A stretch of DNA of 64,000 bases from Scedosporium boydii (Eukaryota > Ascomycota > Sordariomycetes > Microascales > Microascaceae): positions 186,001 to 250,000 of the forward strand of contig NJFT01000028.1 of NCBI GenBank assembly GCA_002221725.1, read 5' to 3'. Below the pieces are notes generated by a model that worked only from the letters and a program-made list of their open reading frames with translations, did not search any database and was not told the DNA's origin. Shown piece by piece: positions 1 to 12,721 of this stretch. A program made the position numbers and the translations under genes. Positions within the stretch are counted from its first letter, which is position 1, and each line of letters opens with the position of its first letter.

Positions 1-528
1 ACGCAGCGCTATTGACGAGAACGGCTAGCTGAGGCAAACAGACGGGGAGCGACAGGGGCCGATGATGTCTCATTCCTCAAGAGAGTGCTGGTCTTAGACA
101 GAAGAGGGTCGAGAGCTTGAACTTTTGGATCTGGTGGACTGTTGGCTCTTGGGTGATGGGGCACCCTTGCGGACCGGCCGCTAATTTTGGGTGCAACCCT
201 GTATAGAGTACATATTGATCTCTCCAGAAAATAACTCTGCATCCTCCTCGAGGCGTTCAAGCGTCCAAATGGTGTCCCGAGACAACGTTGTGGTCCGACG
301 GAATATCCGAGAAATTCGCAGTTAGATCAGGATAACTGTTCCTAGCCTCGCCGTATTCAACGGCAACAGGGTGCGGGAAAACGGAGCAAACGGTCGCACA
401 TAAAGGGGACCCAGGACGGGAAGAAGAGGGGGCCAAGCTTTTGAGAGCTACATTGGGGGCCTAGAAGGGTGGAACGGAAATGCAAGTCCGGTAGAAAAAG
501 ATCCATGGTCGACATTTTCACGGCTGCA

Positions 529-667
529 TATGTACTTCGTACATACTATGGATGCAGAATGTGTAGAATTGTGTTCACTCTGGGGAGATTTTTGCAGGAA
601 GGAGGGATAGTTGTATCGGAGGTACGAAGTACCTCTTGGAGCGACGAGGTACAATTGTACTTCGTAC
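529..667. repeat. cluster of three short inverted repeats, GTAC-(TTC/GAA)-GTAC
   Basis: Three perfect copies of an 11-mer lie within 140 bp: 532-542 (GTACTTCGTAC), 622-632 (its reverse complement) and 657-667. Each is a 4-bp GTAC stem around a 3-nt loop. The bases outside the core differ between copies but remain self-complementary: TAT/ATA, GAG/CTC and TT/AA. This is visible directly in the sequence; its function is unknown. Confidence 0.75.
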
Positions 668-3600
668 AAAGCGATTACTCCGTAGATTAGCTGGACACCA
701 TCATGTGCGATCGGTGAGAAGGACGTCTGGAGATTTGATAGGAGGGCAGAGGAGGTGTTAACGGGAGTTTTATTGAGGTTAAAAAGCGTTGAGAGGGTCG
801 AAGATGTTATCATTGCGTCTCACCTGCCGCTGCCGTGAGAGACCGAGCATGTGCGATCGACATTTATACTAGTACCTATTGAGGACATCGCGGCGTGCGG
901 GAAGGAGCTCCAGACACCATCACAACTTCCAGTTGTAATTGCCGTTTCCTGCAAGTTTGTCCGATGGTGTCTTATCTCCAATAAACGAATGAGGTAGCAA
1001 TGTACCAACCAGGAGTACCACACCACATCTACCAGGGTCACGGACGTTAGAGGAAGGGACGCAATCCTACTTCGTACTCGAAGTCGAAGATAATTAAAAA
1101 TAACACGGTTGTGGTATAGATTGCACTGCCACAGGCAAGGTCCTGGCGAGGCGGGATTGATTTGAGTTGACCCAGTTGAGAAAGGCGCCGTGCTTGTCTG
1201 GTCCATCACGCCTGTTTCAGGGCCCTGAATCTGGAAGTGGGCTGTCTTGGGGCCTCTTTGACAACATTAGCGCCACGGCACATTCGATCACGGACCAATG
1301 AAATAAATCCCCGTCGTATCTCGTCTCCCATCCGTTATATTGTACCACTTTGTTTCTCCTCAGCACTGCCGGTTCCGTATATTATTTCTTGGATCCAAAT
1401 CACGTCTGGAGCTCGGTACCAAGTGTGTTTTCCGCGAATGCAACTACGACTGCCCACTGAGAAATTGTTCTTCATATCCCGAAGCGTGACTCCGCACGAA
1501 GCTATATGTTCTCTGACTGCTCTTGACAATGGTTGAACCGAGGCGCGGTCTCATTGCTCGACGGCGAAACGGGTGTCCCCAAGCATAAGACAATCTGTCT
1601 TGCCTGGATGTTGAGCTTTTTCAATCAACCTATCAAATATGACAATCCTCACCCTGAACGGGCGCTGCTCCAAAAAAGATGCGGATGTCTCTTTCGAGAC
1701 ATACATCTACTTCGTACGAGGTAATAACACTCTATACTATCGGTCGACCTCTCCTTCCGTTACCAGAGTTCTGATTGAAATGCATGTGACTGCGTGGAAA
1801 CGGGAGGGAATTACGGCTGGCCAGAGTTGTATTATATCGGATGATGCGATCAAACGGGAAGACGTCAATCCCTCACCCGACATTGGGAATTTTGAAACAC
1901 GGCGAGTGCCTGGTGAGTATCATATGGGGTAATGCGCATCAGTTCGGTCTGGCGTCTGACTATTTCTCGGTGACGCGCCCTTCAAGATACCTCGAACACA
2001 TGATCATCATTGACGATTTTCTTCTACTTTCTTCTTAATTTTCTACATTATTATGGTTTGTTAAGGCGCATCCTAACCACAATCTGAGGTGCCATCAGTT
2101 TGTATATTATTAATGCTCCATACCCCTATCTTTGATATTTGTGAAAAAGGGAGAAAGAGAAGAAGCGACTATAAAATAGGCAATAGGCAGAGACGCTGTG
2201 AGGGAAACCTATCAGGGACGTCGCGTTATTCGTGCTTTTCCGTTCCCTCTCCACCATTTTCCGAAAATCAATTACTCTGAAACCGCGTTCCATCCGGTCC
2301 ACCACCCTCTTTCCCTTCGGCCTGGGGACCCAGAGCTTGGTAAGCCCGGCCTAGAGACGCGCCAGGGGAATGTGCTGCGGCATGCCATGGCATTGCCTCA
2401 TTGGACGCTTCCCTCACTAGAGGCCGACCGCATATGTGTTATGTGCGAGGTCTTCCTTTGCTACCCTTGTTGTAAGATGCAGATTACTAGACACCCACTG
2501 GAATTGTGGACAATTACAGGAACTTTGCATTGTCTAAAATCCAGAAGCTTCAATGGAACATCAAGTCTTTCTCTTCACTGGCCAGACGGATCGAGGCTTG
2601 AGAGTTGGCTCTTGCTTCACCGAGGCACTCTTACGCTCTCGCCTTTAGGTGCCGTGTCTCATTTATTGGCCCTTATCTACGAATTATACTGGAAGGGAAA
2701 AAAAAAAGGCTCTGGTCAGGTCATCCAGGGATAGAGGGGGAGAGAGAGAGAAAAGAAAAGCCTTTGAAAGTATCCATATCCCGTGGTCTGGTACGGCCCG
2801 AGAAATGACGATAGCGGGGTATCAGCTCTCGTCATCGGGTAGACTACAGGATTCGGAACCTCAGTGCGTGGATCAAGGGGCTGCCGAGTCCTCCGTCCAT
2901 GGCGTGGAAACCCAAAGGAAATCCGTCCGAAAACACTGCGTTGAGTAAATAAAAAGTGGACTGGTCGAAGCCGATCTCTCGTTTTAGTATACTCTGGAGC
3001 TTCATATGTGGGGGATGTACTCTTTTTGGCGACCTGTAATGATGCTGGACTTTGGTGATGTGAAGACGGGCAAGATATCTAGGGGAATGGCATGTGTGTC
3101 GACTCACAGACCAGGTGCTTTGCTCTGACAGGTTCGGTCCATTCCAGAAAGAACAGAGGGCCAAAGGGTCAGAAGGAATCTTGGCAAATAAACTTTCCTA
3201 GTGCTAGCAGTCTTGTAAGCTCGAGAATACGACGGGCAATCCAAACACATTGGAGTCTACAAAATATACAAATTAAGGCCGACCAGAGCTCGTTGTGCTC
3301 GCCGTCTACTTCGTATACTACTATCCTGCGAAGTATCTTTGTACTCGGGAGTCTATCTAAGCTCATTGATTGCAGTTCACAATAATGCTCACCTGCACCT
3401 GATAGCGTCTGGACAAGAGCGGAGCAGGAGCCACTATAACCCGCCTTGGTTTAGCTGTTTTCCAATCGAGGGTGCCCAGTGACGGGACCTCATTGGTCAG
3501 TGTGACCTGATATAGTTTTTGACCATTATCGCTCCAGCTCGCGGTATGGAGGATACTTCATACATTAATGTGGACCGATCTCCACTATCAATGTACCCTT

Positions 3601-4644
3601 CTACTGCACGACCGCACACCTGTGCTGCGTTCGCCTCTTGCCGATAATCCACCCGCACACATTGATTCAATAGCTGCATGTCGTGCCGGACAGTGCCCTC
3701 CATAAGGCTATAACGCGGGTCAGGCTGGGCGACGCAACTTTATTCGTCCAGGCATGGAGGCAGGCACACTCTCGAAGATTGATAGGAAATCATTTGATAG
3801 CTTCCCGTAGGCTGTTCGAGATATCGCCATCCAACCTCTTAGAGGCTGCTGATCTGAATACTACAAAATATCGGTCCTTCCACCCTCAAATCCCTCATGG
3901 CCCTGGACTCAGATCGCCGAATTGTGAAGTTAAACTCGAAAAAGCCGACAAGAGAGCGTCGCGATTTCCAAGAGTTGACCCTGGCTATCAAGAACTTAAA
4001 ACACGAGAAGAGTAAGTGCGCAGATCCACGTGAATTGGAACCCGTTCGTTTCCATTTAAAAATAGAGCCGTCGCTCTACCCATGTTGCCAACGTTCGGGG
4101 GGGATAAGGCGAAACTGGGCCGCGCGTACATCTGTGACGTGACAGGAAGTCGCTCTTGTTATGCAACAGATCTACTCGAACCATCCATAATTGTGGTGGA
4201 GGTCGCACAAAGGCGATGCGGTATTAGGAGTTGGAAATTTCGGGCGACTGCTCTGAGACCCCGATAAATCCTCTGAGGAAAAAAATGCGCTCCAGTTAAA
4301 AGGAGGGCTCCAGGAACCCGAGAGGTGGCAAAATTTGATTCGGATGGGGTTGTTTCTGAGGCGAGCGGGGGATCGACCATTTGAGTCATCCTCACTGGCA
4401 AAAGAAAAGAGGTCTCAACCCTGTCGGACTGTTACTCCGGAGTGGTGCAACTTTGAAGCAGAGTGGCCGACAAGGGAAGAAACGACACTGAATGTGACAA
4501 ATCGCCCAAGACGAGGTACAGGCCCACCGACTCTGCACCTCGATTGCAGGCAAGAATGTCGCTCCTCTTGAGACAAGATTCCAGCTTCCACAACGCCCCG
4601 GCCCTATCTTCCCGTGACATAAAACCAAAAGTCTCAACTCCTCT

Positions 4645-4655
4645 CTACGAAGTAG
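4645..4655. repeat. short inverted repeat CTAC-GAA-GTAG
   Basis: A variant of the same element in which the outer G-C pair of the core is swapped to C-G, so the arms stay complementary. It lies in gene-free DNA. Confidence 0.6.
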
Positions 4656-5382
4656 TATATGCAATCCGCTGGGGCGTACTTGTATGCTTGTATTAGTGTG
4701 GTCACTGCTGTGCTGCGTGTTTGCTTGACAGACTTGCAGTTGGCAGTGCAACATTCACGGATGATCAGATCACGCTACTGTCGCTAATACCTCGTTGATA
4801 GCACTAATAACTTAGCCCATAACCTTACTCTTTGACTCTCACCAAGGCATGAAACCTTGCTTCATTGAAAGGCGAGGGGAATACTAGTGGACAGATGTCA
4901 AGAAGCAAGGAGTGGCGGTATTTCTGGTTGTCTTGTAACCTCGACTGTCTTTTTCGAGGATTCTAGAGTTGAACGAACCTGGAGGCAGTTGCGCCCGGTC
5001 GTTTTCAGGGCTGCATCCAACACCAATACGTACCGAGTACTTGTGTAGAAAACCAAGTGTGAACGCATGTGGGCTTACTTCTTCCAGCAATGCAGTGAAT
5101 TGATAGGAGGCAGCGTATAGGCTCTTTGCTTTCAAATTCTCTGCAGGCCGGCTCGGTGGGCAGCGCGGTATCTGATACTTTCGGACCCAGGGCGAGCACG
5201 ATGGAAGCTTCCCAGAGTATCGTCAAAGGCTCGGGAACTTACTTGATGTATTTATTATGACGCAAGACTTCTCGAGGCTCGACTGAATAAGCGCACGCTG
5301 TTGCTCGCAGATTGACGATCTGGCTGTTGAAAATTGGATGGCTCCTTCGCCTGCAGACCAAAGTGGTGGATTGATGTTCGGT

Positions 5383-5393
5383 CTACTTCGTAG
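5383..5393. repeat. short inverted repeat CTAC-TTC-GTAG
   Basis: Second C-G variant of the TAC-TTC-GTA inverted repeat, in gene-free DNA about 1.3 kb upstream of WHI3. A related copy at 5714-5723 has non-complementary outer bases. Confidence 0.6.
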
Positions 5394-5958
5394 CGTCGTT
5401 GACGGCTAGCCTAACGAGGTACTTACTTGCCCAGGAGGTGGGTGGATCAATCTGTCCCTCCACTACAAGGTACTTGGACCGTATTATGAGGGAAGTTGAA
5501 GTCTGGAGAAATGGGAAGGCAACTCCCCAGCACGTTGTTTTGCTGTTCCGTCACAATACTGACTGCTCTTTCTTTTCTGACGAGCTCCTCCCCTCTAACC
5601 AACACCCAATACAACACAACTTTCGACTTTTAGTCCATCTAGGCCGCCCCCCTCCACAACAAAAAGCAATCGGCAGGTACAGCAGAGCAGAGGTGTGCCA
5701 CCCGTCGCTGCAAGTACTTCGTAGAATTATCTGTAGGCACACTAATAACTGGGTCCTAACGTACTTATACCGTATTACTTAGACAGACTTGTATTTCATA
5801 GCTTTCCCTCTAGTCCAATTCGCTAGGATCCATTTTATGAATACACTTGGAAACGTTATTTTAATGTATAGGTACCTATACCATCCATTTATTCCCCTCC
5901 CCAGTCCGAGAAAGCTCAGTCTTGTACCTCAGTACTGATATCAATCGTTAATCTCGAA

Positions 5959-5969
5959 GTACTTCGTAC
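5959..5969. repeat. short inverted repeat GTAC-TTC-GTAC
   Basis: Perfect 11-mer copy. It overlaps the perfect palindrome GAAGTACTTC just to its left and lies about 700 bp upstream of the WHI3 start. Confidence 0.6.
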
Positions 5970-6680
5970 ATGTACCAAGGTACTGCACCCCGTTCTGCCA
6001 CACTATCTCGGTACCTCGCCCTTTCCTGTCCAGTCCCAAGTCTAGCCAGTTCCAGTTCCCAAGTCTCTAGTCCCACACAGCACACCACCCTCCATTCCTC
6101 GTCTCCTCCTCCTTTCTCATCCGGTCGCGTTCCTGCCAGGCTATTATGCCCGCTGAGCACGACATTATTAACCTGCTGCTTCTTCCTTCTGCATTTTGCG
6201 ACAACCCACTAATGTCAAACTGTCCACCCCGTCCCAGTCCCTGCACCTTTTTGCACAACGCCTTGTTCCGTCCTCCCACCTTTCCCCATCCCACCAAATT
6301 CCATCTCCAACCCCCAACTTTTCCATCGAGCCCTCTTTTTTTTTTTTTCTTACCACTTCCGCTACAGCCTGCATTTCCCCCCTTCCCGCAACATCTTTTG
6401 CGCCGCGCCGAAAAGTCGTCATCGAAACACATCTTAAAAAAAATTCCTTCAAGCGCGTCTTGTCGCCTTTCGTGCCGAAGCGATCAATTCATCAAATCAC
6501 CCTCTAATCCGATCCGACTTTTTTTTATTCCCATCGCCGACGACCGATTCATGTCCCCATTTGACCAGCATTGTCCACTTGCATCGCTCGCTCCCTTTTC
6601 GCCACTTGACACGATCCATAATATCCCGAATAGCGTCACTCCCGCAACACAAATTCTTTCCCGCGCATGCGTCTCCATAG

Positions 6681-8390
6681 ATGGCAATGAATGGTGAGCA
6701 GAGTGTGACGGGCGCGTCGTCGGTCGCGTCAACAAAATCGCAATATCCTCTCGGACTCACGACAACTCGCACCAACCAATATACCCAAGTCTCCTCGAAC
6801 ACTGCGAAATCGACAGCGATGGCCGGTTCCGCATTCCTCTCGCAATCCTCGACTTTCACCCCCGGCATCGGGTCTCAATTCCACATGAAGCAGTCTGCGC
6901 ATCCCTTCGATCGCGACGCGACGACCAAACCCATCGGTACGCCGTTTGGAACGACCCCATCGCCACCGGGCACTTCGTCTGTCCTCATTCGCCAACTGCC
7001 TCTGAACACGTCCGAAGAGCAGCTACGATTGATGGCTGTTTGGTCCAAAGAGCTCATTAGCGTCGAGGTCTTACCTATCGAACAATCGGGCGACCCGGGA
7101 TTTCGCTCTGCGATCATGAATTTCAAGTCCCCAGCTGGCGCGCAAGAGGCAAAGGCGATGTTGGATGGCAAGTCCAACATTGCCAACGACGCTGACATGA
7201 TTGTGGAAATCCTTGCCGATACAGCGTTGTCGACTAGTTCAACCGCCTCGTCTTCGGCAGCCTCCTCCACGGTTAACTCGCGACAAACATCGCGGTTCAA
7301 GAGCGGCCCGTTCCAATCGCTCGAAAACATCTCCCCTCCTCTGAATGGCGGTGCATACGTCGGAACTGAACTCCCCACTCCCGAGTCTAGTGTAATCTAT
7401 CAAAACCTCTTCTCACCCCAGTCTCCTATCGGCAACCATCTGACGGAGCCCACGAGAATTTCGGGAAAGTCGCTCATTAAAAGCAACGATGCCGCCGATG
7501 ATGAAGAGACCGGAGAGCTGCTTAAGGATCCTGTCGCCTATGCAGAGAGTGGCGCGACGGCCCAGCGACGTGCGACAGCGCCCCAGATTCCCATCTCTCG
7601 GATGGCAGGCCTCTCGCTCAATACAGCGGCTCCCGGTCCGTCGTCCTTGCCACAGTTTGGCCATCCCGCAATGGGCGGTATCCCTACCCACCCAAGCGCC
7701 ATGTCGCCGTTGATGGCGACAGGTTCCGGTCGACCGATGAACTTCCCGGTTACTCCCCATTACCCGAGACACAACTTCCCACCGCCGGTCAATCCTGCTG
7801 ATCAAAATCCACCGTGCAACACTTTGTACGTCGGCAACCTTCCGATAGATACGTCCGAGGAGGAGCTGAAGGCCATCTTTTCCAAGCAGCGAGGTTATAA
7901 ACGCTTATGTTTCCGCACCAAGCAGAACGGACCCATGTGCTTCGTCGAGTTCGAAGACGTTTCCTTTGCGACGAAGGCGCTTCACGAGCTGTATGGCCAG
8001 CCTTTGCACAACAGTGTCAAGGGTGGTATTAGGCTGAGTTTCTCCAAGAACCCCCTTGGCGTGCGCTCGGGGCAAACTTCGGCGCAAAGTAGCTCGGGCG
8101 CGATGGGTGGCCTGAACGGAATGATGTCTGGGCAGGTAGCTGGCTTCACAACCGCGAGCGGCCCACCTCCTGGACTATCCCTGCCTCCCGGGTTGGCAGC
8201 CAGTCGTGGGGGCTACAGTGGAGGGCCAGGAGCTGGACCTCATGGCTACAATGTTCCCGGCATTCCGTCATCAGCGCATGCTTGGGGTGCACCGGGCTAT
8301 AATCCTGCCATGGCCGCCGGCGGCTCGCCGGCTAACACGATACACAATGCCACATCGAATTACCTACCCCCGCACATGATGGGCTTGTGA
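6681..8390 (+). CDS. WHI3: Whi3/Scw1-family RNA-binding protein with two RRMs
   Basis: Single-exon gene, 569 aa. RRM1 (about residues 99-180) has a degenerate RNP2 (VLIRQL) and a weak RNP1. RRM2 (about 380-460) is canonical, with LYVGNL as RNP2 and MCFVEFED as RNP1, and ends in the family signature [15 protein letters not shown]. The rest is Ser/Thr/Pro/Gly-rich and probably disordered. In yeast Whi3 binds mRNAs such as CLN3 and restrains cell-cycle entry; fission yeast Scw1 affects cell-wall integrity. Cytoplasmic RNA binding is the family role; targets here are unknown. The start is fixed by an in-frame TAG directly before the ATG; a second ATG lies two codons in. An open frame from an ATG at 6146 runs past this start to 6697, so it would act as an overlapping uORF if the transcript begins upstream of it. 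Confidence 0.93.
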   Translation: MAMNGEQSVTGASSVASTKSQYPLGLTTTRTNQYTQVSSNTAKSTAMAGSAFLSQSSTFTPGIGSQFHMKQSAHPFDRDATTKPIGTPFGTTPSPPGTSSVLIRQLPLNTSEEQLRLMAVWSKELISVEVLPIEQSGDPGFRSAIMNFKSPAGAQEAKAMLDGKSNIANDADMIVEILADTALSTSSTASSSAASSTVNSRQTSRFKSGPFQSLENISPPLNGGAYVGTELPTPESSVIYQNLFSPQSPIGNHLTEPTRISGKSLIKSNDAADDEETGELLKDPVAYAESGATAQRRATAPQIPISRMAGLSLNTAAPGPSSLPQFGHPAMGGIPTHPSAMSPLMATGSGRPMNFPVTPHYPRHNFPPPVNPADQNPPCNTLYVGNLPIDTSEEELKAIFSKQRGYKRLCFRTKQNGPMCFVEFEDVSFATKALHELYGQPLHNSVKGGIRLSFSKNPLGVRSGQTSAQSSSGAMGGLNGMMSGQVAGFTTASGPPPGLSLPPGLAASRGGYSGGPGAGPHGYNVPGIPSSAHAWGAPGYNPAMAAGGSPANTIHNATSNYLPPHMMGL

Positions 8391-10840
8391 GGGTCAAGCA
8401 AATCACGGGGCAAGTCTCGTTTTGCTCGTTTCTTTCCCAACAACAAAAATTAGCTCTCATCATCCTTGGGCTTGATGACGGTGGTTGTTCGAATTCCTCC
8501 TTCATGTTGTTCATTTGCCTTTTCTTTCCCCCTTTTTTTTTCTTTCATCAATTGCGCAGTTGTCACTATCTTCAGGATCAGGGTGTTGGGCGTTTTTTTA
8601 GGAATGAAGATATGTCAGGGATGGGAATGACGGGAAAGGGATACTGGGAGCGAAGGCGTGCGCACTTTGGGGCATCCACGGCGGCAAGGTTTCGGAGCGG
8701 ACTGACGCGACACGCCCCCTCTCGATTCGATCGGCTCTTGCATTCTTTCGGTTCGGCTATCCCATATTTCTGTTCGGTTTTTTTTATTTCCCAGTCAAGC
8801 CACTCTTCTCACCTTTCGGAGTGTAGTTTTTTTCATCATGGCTGCATTTGTTACTGCATTGCGAGTCTGGCATATCTCATCTTGGCAAGGGCACCAGCGC
8901 GGGGACCCTCTTTACTTGTTTTGGTTCTGCTTGGAATCGGTATGGTCATAACTGCGATTATATCCAACTCTTCACGATTCCCATGCACATCTGCTCAACT
9001 CTTTGATATTCTTGGCAAGCTTGTTTGGGACGGACCTTGATTTAGGTGGAGTTGGAAGACTTGTTCGAGTTGCCTAGTCTGGACTCCCAAGAGTTGGACG
9101 AGGGACATGCTTCGGTGTTATTTGTGATTCTTATCAGTGGCATGGGTCAGGACCTTGCAGTAATCATTGGGACCTCCAGTCATTTCTTCCACGAGCGTTT
9201 TCGATTCTCATTTTACGATTTCTGTCTGCTTTTTTTTTTCAGCCCTGTTCACTCCTTGTTACCATCACATACAATATAGCCTGGCGCGTGGGAAGGATGG
9301 GAAATCACTTTCATCTCAGGTTGTGGTCAACGCATAAGACGCAATACCGGTCTCTATCGCACTTTGCCACTGGTTAATGGTCTTTCTGTTTCTCGACTGT
9401 TGTTAGCGGGTCATTATTACCTCGACCGCATTGTTTTTCTGTGCTCTTTCTTTTTTTCTCTCTCACTTCTTCTTTAACTTATGGGTGGAAAAACACAAAT
9501 TTAATGTGCGGCTTTATTGTCAACGTGGTCATGGTCGATCTTCTGGAGTGGTGATGACATTCGACTTGGGAGGCAGGGCGAAGCCGAACGCATTAGGAGC
9601 CTTCGCTCGACGGAATCCGAAGCGGACGGCAAGGCCGAGTCAACACTCTCTCCGGTCCCGTGTCCATTACCTATTAGCGCAGACATGAACCTACGCCATG
9701 CGTTCGCGGGTACTATTTTTATCGTCTTTCTTTAGGAGCGGTTGGCAACTTGAATCAACAGATACAAAACTGGGCGGGAGTAAAATGGTCAAGAGAAAAT
9801 TGTCTGACACAAGAGAAAAACAAAAAGAGGGAACTTCGGGCAAGGTCATTGGGAATACGGCCCCCATCATCGCATATACGAAACTCGGGTTTGGGGCGGC
9901 TTAGACGGGAATCGAGGCGTCTTCCTTTGCGACGGGGAACTGATCAATACCATTCAACATATCCGGTGCCGGCCTTTTTGAGACTTTGCTACGAGGAAGG
10001 AAGCAGAGGGTATGCGGAGGTAATATGAGCAAGGGATTTTCGTTGTGTTTTTCTTTTGGGCCAGAGTTTTCTAGGCATGGGTTGCAAAGAACAAACGGAT
10101 ATTGGTAGCATACAGGAGCTCGTGGAGTCTCCTTCATGGTTTGGGTTCGAAGGGCATCATTGTAGCGGGAGGTCCTGGACACTTTTCTTGTTGCCAGACT
10201 TTCGGTTTGGCGCTCACACTGGGGGAGGCTGTTCTCGAGAGAGAAATCCGGGTACTTTTTGTTTCTTCCTAGCTTATTCGTCTCCCTTTGATGGAAATTC
10301 GGGTCTCATTTTTTAACGTCACCTTTTTCATGTCTGTTATCTAGGTCCACTGCATTTGAGCGACATTCGTCTTCATCCCCTTTATAGTCGGATTCTACGT
10401 CATTTCCCTCGTCTTTCCCTGAGCGTCTACACAAAGAATACTTTTTAGGTGGCGGATGTTTCTACTTTCCCCTCAATACACAATCATTCTTCGGTCTGTA
10501 TACCGGTCGTGTTCTTATTTGTCTGTAACAGTGTCCCAAGTTGTGGGCGTCCTCTGCACTCATGCCCCAAGGGCGTTGGTAGTGATGTAGATATCAACAG
10601 ATATTTGGAGGCGCTCTGTGTATGTAAGACAAAACATGACCGATGCTGATTGTACTCGAAAGATAATTCTCAAAGGAAACTCAGTTCTTTTTGTGGTTCC
10701 ATCCGACCATGCGCCTCAGCTCCCCGGCAACCGACCCAATAGTATACACTCATTTCATGAACGCCTATGGCGAGAAAGAGCAGCAGAAATACATATATAG
10801 AGAGAAAATCCAGAAGGATAAAAACGCATCTGGATTCATC
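8391..10840. other. 2.4 kb between convergent WHI3 and the MYND gene; no gene seen
   Basis: The region contains T-rich tracts on the + strand and only short open frames of low-complexity composition. The longest, read straight after the WHI3 stop to 9040, starts at a GTG and reads like translated UTR (Phe/Ser runs). It may hold an unusually long WHI3 3' UTR, a feature often seen for regulatory RNA-binding proteins, or a non-coding transcript. I see nothing supportable as a protein gene. Confidence 0.55.
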
Positions 10841-12456
10841 TCACCCTTTCCGACGAAGATACTCCATCTCCACCTCCTTACCCACCAACTTGCTCCCAAT
10901 TTTCGCCTGGAAGATATCCTCTAGGCTCTCGACAAACTTGCCGACATTTGGCAGATCCTCAGGAGTGCCGCCACTCGTGTTCTCCTCCTTTCCGGGCGGT
11001 GGCTTCTGGGACTTGACTTCTTCCCATATGGAGCGGTGGGCCTCCTCGAGGTGCATTTTGAGGTTGGAGGAGGCGCAGGGGAGGGAGCAGTAGATGATGG
11101 CTTTGCCGAGTTGGTTGACGCATTCTTTGCAGAGGGAGACTTGTGGCGTGGCGTCGTCTGGTTCTTTGGGGGCGGGATACGTCGAGGATGTGCTGCGGAC
11201 TTGGAGACAGTACTTTCCTGCTTCGCAGGTGTGGCTGGTCTCAAGATGGCGCTCCTAGTAAACTTTTGTTAACCTTTTCCCTTTCATTTTCTGTTTTCAA
11301 ATAGAGTAGACAAGCTTACATGGGCCTTCTCGAAGCATTCCATAGAGCAATAGGCGACCTGCGTAGCTTGCAGGCCCATGTGCACAAGCACCTGGCACAG
11401 CGAACAAGCAATCAAATCCTTCGGGTCCACAGCCTTCTTACACGCCTCGCACGGCGGCATATCATAAAACTCCTTGGGCAGCTGCCGATGCTTCTTCTCA
11501 GACTTGGCGTTCTGGATCTTCTTATGAGCCATCTTCGCCCTCTGCAGCTCGTCCATGAGCCGCCTCTTGTCCTCCACCACGACGCGCCTTTGGCTTCGCT
11601 CCTTGAGCGCGCGCTTCACCTGCTCGACGCGCTTCGCGTGCTCCGACGAAGGTTGGTTTTCGGCTGGTGCGAGGACGGGGGTGGTGGCTGGCGGCTGCTT
11701 GTCGAGTGCGCTGCGCCGATCGGCGTCTATGGCGTTTATGACCTGCTCGATGGAGAGGTTTGGGGTTTCTCGGTACATTTCTGCGTATTTTTCTGATCCT
11801 TCGAGGATCTTGCCGGATCCGTTGACTTCGAAGAGGAATTGGATGACTTCCTCCTTCATCTTCTTCACGTCCCCCGTGCCCTCGGCGCCGGTGACGGCCG
11901 CGAGGTAGTCCTCAAGATTAATCGGTCGGCCTCTAACCCTCCCGATACCTTTGCGCACCGCGCGCGCGAGGTCTTCAGTGGACTGCGCATCGTCCGCCAA
12001 CAGGCGACCGAACTCGGCCCCGAAATTCTCCGCGACGTCGAGAAAGTAAGGGTACCGCGCCAACACCTCGCGATACCACGTCGCTTTTTCCTTCTGCACC
12101 CTCGCCTCCACGTCTGATAACCGCGCCCGCAGCTCCTTAGCTTCGTCTAGGAGATGGGCCAATTCCTTCAGGAAGTCGTCGCGGCCGGAGAACCACTCGT
12201 CGCCGGCGTCTTTGCTGAAATACCGCTCGCGAATCGCTTCGATGACGGATCCGTAGTGTTCTCGGCATTGTATTACGTGCGCTTTGTTGCAGGAGGTGTG
12301 GCAGGTGTCTGTTATGGCGGTGACGCGTTCGGCGCATCGGCGCCGCGAGCCTCGGAGGTTGCGGAGGGTGTGTGTCCAGTCTTTTATGAGTGGTAGGGTG
12401 TAGTCGGGTTGTAGGCCCCGGGGTTGGGTCGCGGGTGCGACAGTATTGGCGGGCAT
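10841..12456 (-). CDS. MYND-type zinc-finger protein, unknown function
   Basis: Two exons, complement(10841..11254, 11320..12456), with a 65-bp intron (phase 0), giving 516 aa. Residues 1-300 are mostly charged helix. The C-terminal third carries a MYND-like finger (about 333-380): CEAC, then CSLC, then YCSMEC, then spaced His/Cys across the intron ending HTC. A second partial set (about 419-450) shows LCKEC and YCSLPC followed by two His. Splicing across the intron completes the first finger (ECFEKAH joined to ERHLETSHTC), which supports the exon join. MYND fingers bind proline-rich peptides, so a scaffold role is possible, but no SET or other catalytic domain is visible. The start chosen is MPANTV; an in-frame extension upstream to 12678 looks non-coding (Asn/His/Phe-rich) and overlaps the promoter. 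Divergent from SF3B5. Confidence 0.8.
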
Positions 12457-12721
12457 GTCGGCGCGTCCTTCTAATTGGAAAGGGGAATAAAAAAACCAAA
12501 AGGAATTGAAGGTATTGATGATGGGATGTGAGAAGGTGTGAGCTTTTGATGTTGAGTTAGTCGGATGTGAAAGACGAACCGAGAGGTGGTTGTGATTACA
12601 TAAGCTCCAACCTCGAACTTCCATCTGAAAGACGAGCTCGGCCAAGACTTTGCGAAGCTGCAAGGTTCTTCTTTGCATCTCAAAAGCATATCATCAGCTT
12701 TTGAAACAAACCACAGTAACC
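12457..12721. promoter_or_regulatory. shared 265-bp divergent promoter (MYND gene / SF3B5)
   Basis: The start codons of the MYND-finger gene (-) and SF3B5 (+) are only 265 bp apart, so both 5' UTRs and promoters must fit here. I see no clear TATA box. Co-expression is an inference from geometry. Confidence 0.6.

Larger units (their letters stand above)
1..6680. other. gene-poor region upstream of WHI3, no supportable gene
   Basis: I find no ORF with recognisable protein-like composition or a coherent exon chain on either strand in this 6.7 kb. The open frames present are short (under about 180 codons) and overlap one another. The stretch carries several copies of a short inverted repeat centred on TAC-TTC-GTA (listed separately). 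From about 5.9 kb to 6.68 kb it becomes C/T-rich on the + strand, as is typical of a fungal promoter and leader, and is probably the 5' region of WHI3. A decayed gene or a non-coding RNA cannot be excluded. Confidence 0.6.

Noticed and set aside
8387..9040. 217-codon + frame after WHI3
   Set aside because: Begins at a GTG overlapping the WHI3 stop and reads as Phe/Ser-rich translated UTR.
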